Shown piece after piece: positions 59,658 to 64,000 of a DNA stretch of 64,000 nucleotides. Positions within the stretch are counted from its first letter, which is position 1; each line of letters opens with the position of its first letter. The stretch comes from Sialis fuliginosa (taxonomy: Eukaryota > Arthropoda > Insecta > Megaloptera > Sialidae). Location: the NCBI GenBank assembly GCA_961205875.1, contig OY540821.1, positions 2,294,001-2,358,000 on the forward strand, in the 5' to 3' direction. The notes beneath the pieces were generated by a model. The model had not been told where the DNA came from. It ran no database searches and saw nothing but the letters and a program-made list of their open reading frames with translations. The translations under genes and the position numbers were made by a program.

Positions 59658-62270
59658 ATGGATAGTGAGATACTGACTACATTAAAAATCTTAATCATAG
59701 GAGAAAGTGGTGTTGGTAAATCAAGGTATGAATGAATATCAGTGAGACAATTAAAGAAAATATTTAAAAACATTTTATTTTATAGTTTACTTCTACGATT
59801 TATTGATGACAGCTTTGATCCAGAGCAAGCTTTAACTATCGGTGTCGACTTCAAAACAAAACGTGTAACAATAGATGGTAATACGGTAAAATTAGCTATA
59901 TGGGACACGGCAGGACAAGAAAGATTCCGAACCTTAACACCAAGTTATTACAGAGATGCACAAGGTGCTATACTTGTCTATGATGTTAGCAATCGGAACA
60001 CGTTTACGAAATTAGAGACGTGGTTGAATGAGCTCGATACCTATTCGACGAAAAATAATATCGTAAAAATGGTTGTGGGGAATAAAATTGATCAGGTTTG
60101 TCTTACTTTGAAAATTCAAAAAGTCAATTTATTTTTTTTAAAAAGGCTACAACTAATATTTTTGAAATGAGGCAGAGAAAATCACCACATCTTAAATTCA
60201 ACCCTTAATATAATATCTAAATAATATTGGTTTTCTAATCAAACTTATTTTTTAAAAACATGAAAATCTTTTGGTATTTCAAAGTGTGTAACCTTAATTT
60301 TAAAATATTTACAAGACTTATGTCCGGTATTATAAAGGAGCTAGCAAACACTTTCAAATGAGGTTTCTAACCTATCTGACAGTTCTCCTTTAGTTTCATG
60401 AAATGTTTGACAATTTTCGTGCATGCGTGATATGTAAACACCAATGGTATTAAAACAGTGGCGATATTATGAAAATCATTTTGTACAGTCAGAGTCAACT
60501 GTGTTATACATTCAAGAATCACTGCTCTAAATTTCATAGCTAATCCATAGATAGGTACAGTCGGGACTCATTTATTTTAAACCTTCTGAATCATATGACG
60601 CGCGTTTATTTCAAGTCGAGAGGGGCTCACACCAAGTTATGTGTAGATCCTTGACCAATCAGCGTTGGCGCGGGAATTGACATCACCACGAAGATGTATT
60701 CAAATGTTATAAATGTATAATAGAATATCAAATACAAGAAATCCTTTATTTATTCTTGTCTTCGTATTTTTTGATATTTTAACAACATACAATCAAAGAA
60801 GTACAAATTCGACATTGCAAAATCATGAAAAAACTATCGCAGACAATTTTGTCTAATCGGGAAGTGTCATTTTTTACTATTCTTAAGTTGGCAATACGTT
60901 CTGTGATGTCAACGCTGATTGGTCAAGTAGCCATGACTCGAGAATGGTGGGAGGTGAAGGAGGAGAAAAAATTTACAATAAACGAAAGTCGGCATTTACG
61001 ATAAACGAGAGTTAAAAATAAACGAGCGTTAAAATAAACGAGTCCCGACTGTACTATCACAGAATTAATACCCTATTTGAAAGTGCTTGCTAGCTAGTAA
61101 ATTTGCTAGCTCCTTTATAATACCGGACATTAGATAATGATCTAACAAAACTTTAAATTTTATAAAATTGTACAGGAAAGTCGTGAAGTGACGAGAGAGG
61201 AAGGAATGAAGTTTGCGAGGAGATACCACACATTGTTTATTGAAGCAAGTGCTAAAACGTGTGACGGAGTACAATGTGCCTTTGAAGAACTCGTTCAAAA
61301 AGTATGTCATGTTCTATTTTATCTAATACTAGCTATACCCGCGGTTTCACTCGCGTGGACTATGGAATTATTGTTAAGGATTTTTGTAAAATATAGTTGA
61401 ATTAAGTACAAACACGATTAGTTATTCTTGTAATAATAACTAATTAACACCTAAATTACCTAACAAAAAATACAAATAATTTGTGTTCTGTTAAAATTTA
61501 AAAGTTAATTATTGAAAACAAAGTAAACAATTGACGATCAAAACACAACGACCGAGCTGAGGGAGTTCAAATACCTACCAAGCGTATGCAAATCGCAATC
61601 TCCTGCCCCCATCTATGATGCAGAATTTTTTCCTTAGTTGATGCATTATTTAATATTTTTACCATATATAAATTTATTTAAAGTTATTTCCTAAACTAAA
61701 AGACCAAATTGGATGCTGTAAAGGGTAAATTATATCTACCCAAACATTTTTAATTTTCTTTGTAACATAAAATAAGTCATTGTGGCTTAAATATAAAAGT
61801 TAGATAAATGGTATCGCAGACTTTATTTTAAATCTTTTGATTCTACATAATTATTTACTACATTATTTTGTTCAATATTGAACGGTTTAGGCAGCGTATT
61901 GCAAAAGAGCGCGCTGGCGGCAAACTTTTTTCCGACTTGATTTACTATTATCGTCACTGCTTATTCCTTATGTTACTTTGAATAATAATAAAAACACGTA
62001 AATCGGATAAGTGGTTCTCAAGTTATAAGGGCACTAACGGACAGAGAGACATTGAGCTTTATATATATTAAGGATTGTTGTTTGCAATAAATTATCACAA
62101 AGTCACCATGCTATTTTAACTCAAGTATTTTTATCATGTGATTTTTTTTGTAGATAATTCAGACCCCTGGATTATGGGAAGGGAATTCTTCTGGATTCGG
62201 AGGAATTCATGTGACCAACGATAATGCCAATGCGAATAGTAGTTGTGCTGGATATTGTAACATAGCGTAA
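59658..62270 (+). CDS. Rab18: Rab18 small GTPase, 4 exons
   Basis: Membrane-traffic GTPase of the Rab18 subfamily (ER, lipid droplets, autophagy). Exons 59658-59725, 59786-60095, 61176-61301 and 62154-62270; 621 nt, 206 aa, the same length as human RAB18. Seen: P-loop GESGVGKSS (15-23), switch I Thr40 in TIGVDF, WDTAGQE (62-68), NKID (122-125) and EASAK (149-153). Rab18-specific stretches are LTTLKILIIGESGVGKS, KTCDGVQCAFEELVQK and IIQTPGLWE. The tail ends CAGYCNIA: a CaaX box (CNIA) for mono-prenylation with a second cysteine at 199 that could be palmitoylated; the last residue Ala would favour farnesylation by the general CaaX rule, whereas the human box ends in Leu. Introns 2 (60096-61175) and 3 (61302-62153) carry nested MITEs and an RTE-like repeat. 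AATAAA candidates at 62731 and 62811. Confidence 0.97.
60321..61129. mobile_element. PIF/Harbinger-like MITE in Rab18 intron 2, TSD TTA, split
   Basis: TGTCCGGTATTATAAAGGAG and its exact inverse; TTA at 60318-60320 and 61130-61132. Host size without the insertion is 313 bp, like the 44695 copy. It ends 46 bp before exon 3. Confidence 0.93.
60558..61051. mobile_element. 494-bp nested MITE, TIR CAGTCGGGACTC, TSD TA
   Basis: CAGTCGGGACTCATTTATTT and inverse AAATAAACGAGTCCCGACTG; TA at 60556-60557 and 61052-61053. The internal AAACGAG motif repeats near the right end. Tc1/mariner-pogo-like target. Confidence 0.92.
61328..62073. repeat. RTE-like repeat in Rab18 intron 3
   Basis: Begins ACTAGCTATACCCGCGGTTT and ends near TTATATATATTAAGGAT after an ACGGACAGAGAGACATTGAG block. 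Related opening to 22715 and 34316. Confidence 0.6.
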
Positions 62271-62622
62271 ATTTACTTTTTTATAAGGTGAATGAAAAAT
62301 CAAAAAACAAATTTGCTATATATACTGTTTTAATATTTTTTATTATTTATTTAATTTTTTTTTTCGAATACTTGAAGGTTTTAATACAGGTTGTTCGTAT
62401 ATAGGGGAGACCCCTCTTTCATAATTTAACACTGTACTAAAGTGACAGGCGCAGATTGGGGATAAATGTCAACTATTTCTTTGATTAATTAATACTAAAC
62501 TAAACTAAATTTCAGTAGCCATGGCCTATATTGAGTAGTTGACCATTTATAATCAATTTGCCCCACTGGAATAAGGGATCATTAGTTATTTTTAATGTTT
62601 TGTTATGTTAACTATATTTTAA

Positions 62623-62728
62623 CCCTTTCAATCCTGCCAATGGCATTTGCCACCATAATATTTACAGTAGAGTACTTATTATGGTTTTGAAATTTATTTT
62701 CAATATTAAAAATTTAGGGCTGAAAGGG
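62623..62728. mobile_element. 106-bp piggyBac-like MITE, TIR CCCTTTCARYCCT
   Basis: TTAA at 62619-62622 and 62729-62732, inverted CCCTTTCAATCCT and CCCTTTCAGCCCT. Lies 350 bp beyond the Rab18 stop. Confidence 0.85.
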
Positions 62729-62907
62729 TTAATAAAAAAACACATAGTATAAATAGTGAAGATATTAAATTACTGTACACTCATTTTTATACATTGTGTT
62801 ATAATCAAATAATAAAAATTACTCTGTATAATCTTCCATGAATTAAATGGTACTTATTTATTATGCCGGCATCAGTCATAGAAGTATGAACATAGACTAT
62901 AAGTGTA

Positions 62908-63381
62908 CCCGGTAAAAAATTAGATCTGTTCAGATCTTGAAAATAGCTTGATCTATTTAATTTTGATTGGATATAAGTGTCTATCGCTTTTACATCAGAT
63001 CCAAGCAGATCTGACCAGATACGATGGATGTTTAATCTAATTAGATCAAATCTGATCCAATTAGATCTGTTCAGATCTCGAAAATAACCTGATTGAGTTA
63101 ATTCTTATTGGATTTAAGTGTCTATCATTTTAACATCAGATCCAAGCAGATCTGACCAGGTACAATGGATGTTTAATCTAATTAGATCAAACTTGATCAA
63201 ATCTGATCGAATTAGATCTGTTCGGATCTCGAAAATAGCCTGATCTAATTAATATTGATTGGATTTAGTGTCTATCGCTTTAACATCAGATCCAAGCAGA
63301 TCTGACTGGAAACAGTGGATGTTTAATCTAATTAGATCAAATTGGATCTACTCAAATCTAATCTGTTCACATTTTCCTGGG
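62908..63381. mobile_element. 474-bp MITE made of a 141-151-bp tandem repeat, TSD TA
   Basis: Ends CCCGGTAAAA and TTTTCCTGGG flanked by TA. The inside is three units (62919, 63060, 63211) rich in AGATCT/GATC, e.g. TTAGATCTGTTCAGATC and CATCAGATCCAAGCAGATCT. Confidence 0.85.
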
Positions 63382-63388
63382 TATATGT

Positions 63389-64000
63389 TCAGAAAATTAA
63401 AATGAAATAGTAAATTACCTGTTCTTGGTTAGGATATTCTCTGCTACTTGTAATTTTCGGTGAGAAAGCTGGGGGTTATTTTGAATAAAAACTTGAATTC
63501 GATTTCTGCCAGAATGAACTGTGAACTGGATGTCTGATATGATCAAACAGAATGCATAGGAGTGTGTATATGTACTCAATATAACTTATTCATATGGTGT
63601 CGGCATAAGAAACAAGTACCATTAAAACTTTATATACACCATTGACATAGAACATGGATCTGATTAAAAAACATACTCTTCACAAAAGAAAAAGGTAGAG
63701 CATGCGTTGGGTAATTAGTTAAACATGAGTGAAAAAAAATGGAGTATACGTTGGTGTATTTACTTGTAAAGTAATGTAATTGAATTTGACACATTATGGT
63801 AATACAAAATGCACATTCCATGTCTCTATGTCTATGAGTACGTTTACACAGCGCTGTTATTCCGGTTTTATTGTAACCGATGTAGTTAAACCGTTCTAAG
63901 CGGTGATGTTTACACATATGAGAATAAGTAACGCCAGCTGGAATTATAATTCTGATTTTAAGTACGTTATAATTTCGATAGTGAACAAGAAATCCCAAAA
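63389..64000. other. Right edge of window
   Basis: 63815-64000 is a second copy of the CNOT9 intron-5 repeat and runs off the window. The long minus-strand frame across 63630-63998 lies in it and shows no protein-family features, so I do not call it a gene. Confidence 0.45.

Noticed and set aside
62908..63381. CRISPR-like repeat array
   Set aside because: Units are contiguous tandem copies of about 145 bp in an insect MITE, not short repeats with unique spacers.
63630..63998. 122-codon minus-strand ORF at the window edge
   Set aside because: Overlaps a dispersed repeat and shows no domain, splice logic or start context worth calling.

Overview
This is AT-rich eukaryotic nuclear DNA with spliced genes (GT..AG introns, codons split across exons). 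It comes from an insect. The order cannot be settled from the sequence, but a Grindelwald-type TNF receptor and the style of the transposons both fit an insect. Five protein-coding genes can be assembled completely, and every exon junction keeps the reading frame.

Layout. (1) Minus strand, 4595-29976: a nine-exon SLC5 sodium:solute symporter, monocarboxylate/multivitamin-transporter-like, 578 aa, spread over 25 kb. (2) Plus strand, 38303-40263: six-exon CNOT9/Rcd-1, 309 aa, a CCR4-NOT subunit. (3) Minus strand, 50625-56377: four-exon Grindelwald-like TNF receptor, 228 aa. (4) Plus strand, 58185-58651: two-exon HINT3-like histidine-triad hydrolase, 133 aa. (5) Plus strand, 59658-62270: four-exon Rab18 GTPase, 206 aa. 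These are unrelated household and signalling genes with no sign of a functional cluster. CNOT9 and grnd converge, grnd and HINT3 diverge, and HINT3 and Rab18 are in tandem 1 kb apart.

Nearly everything else is mobile-element debris, dominated by non-autonomous DNA elements: MITEs and long foldback (inverted-repeat) elements of 0.1-4.5 kb. Many are nested two to four deep. For many insertions the terminal inverted repeat (TIR) and target-site duplication (TSD) can be read directly. There are 8-bp TSDs (hAT-like), TTAA (piggyBac-like), TTA/TAA (PIF/Harbinger-like), TA (Tc1/mariner-like) and one AGTA (Chapaev-like). Several have the empty site preserved in a sister repeat copy or in the opposite palindrome arm. 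The only recognisable transposase is a dead cecropia/Hsmar1-type mariner at about 31.7-33.4 kb, itself split by a 1-kb foldback.

Region by region: 1-4.6 kb is a foldback with about 150-bp tandem repeats plus nested MITEs. The SLC5 introns (4.8-29.8 kb) hold at least eight long inverted repeats, including a 4.5-kb one in intron 1. 30-38 kb holds hAT-like elements, the mariner and low-complexity DNA. 40.3-50.6 kb holds a three-level MITE stack, a 3.5-kb nested foldback with a nearly perfect 1.5-kb palindrome, and a TA-flanked MITE family. grnd intron 3 (50.9-55.0 kb) is filled by nested foldbacks. 62.3-64 kb has further MITEs. I saw no tRNA, rRNA, CRISPR or viral genes.
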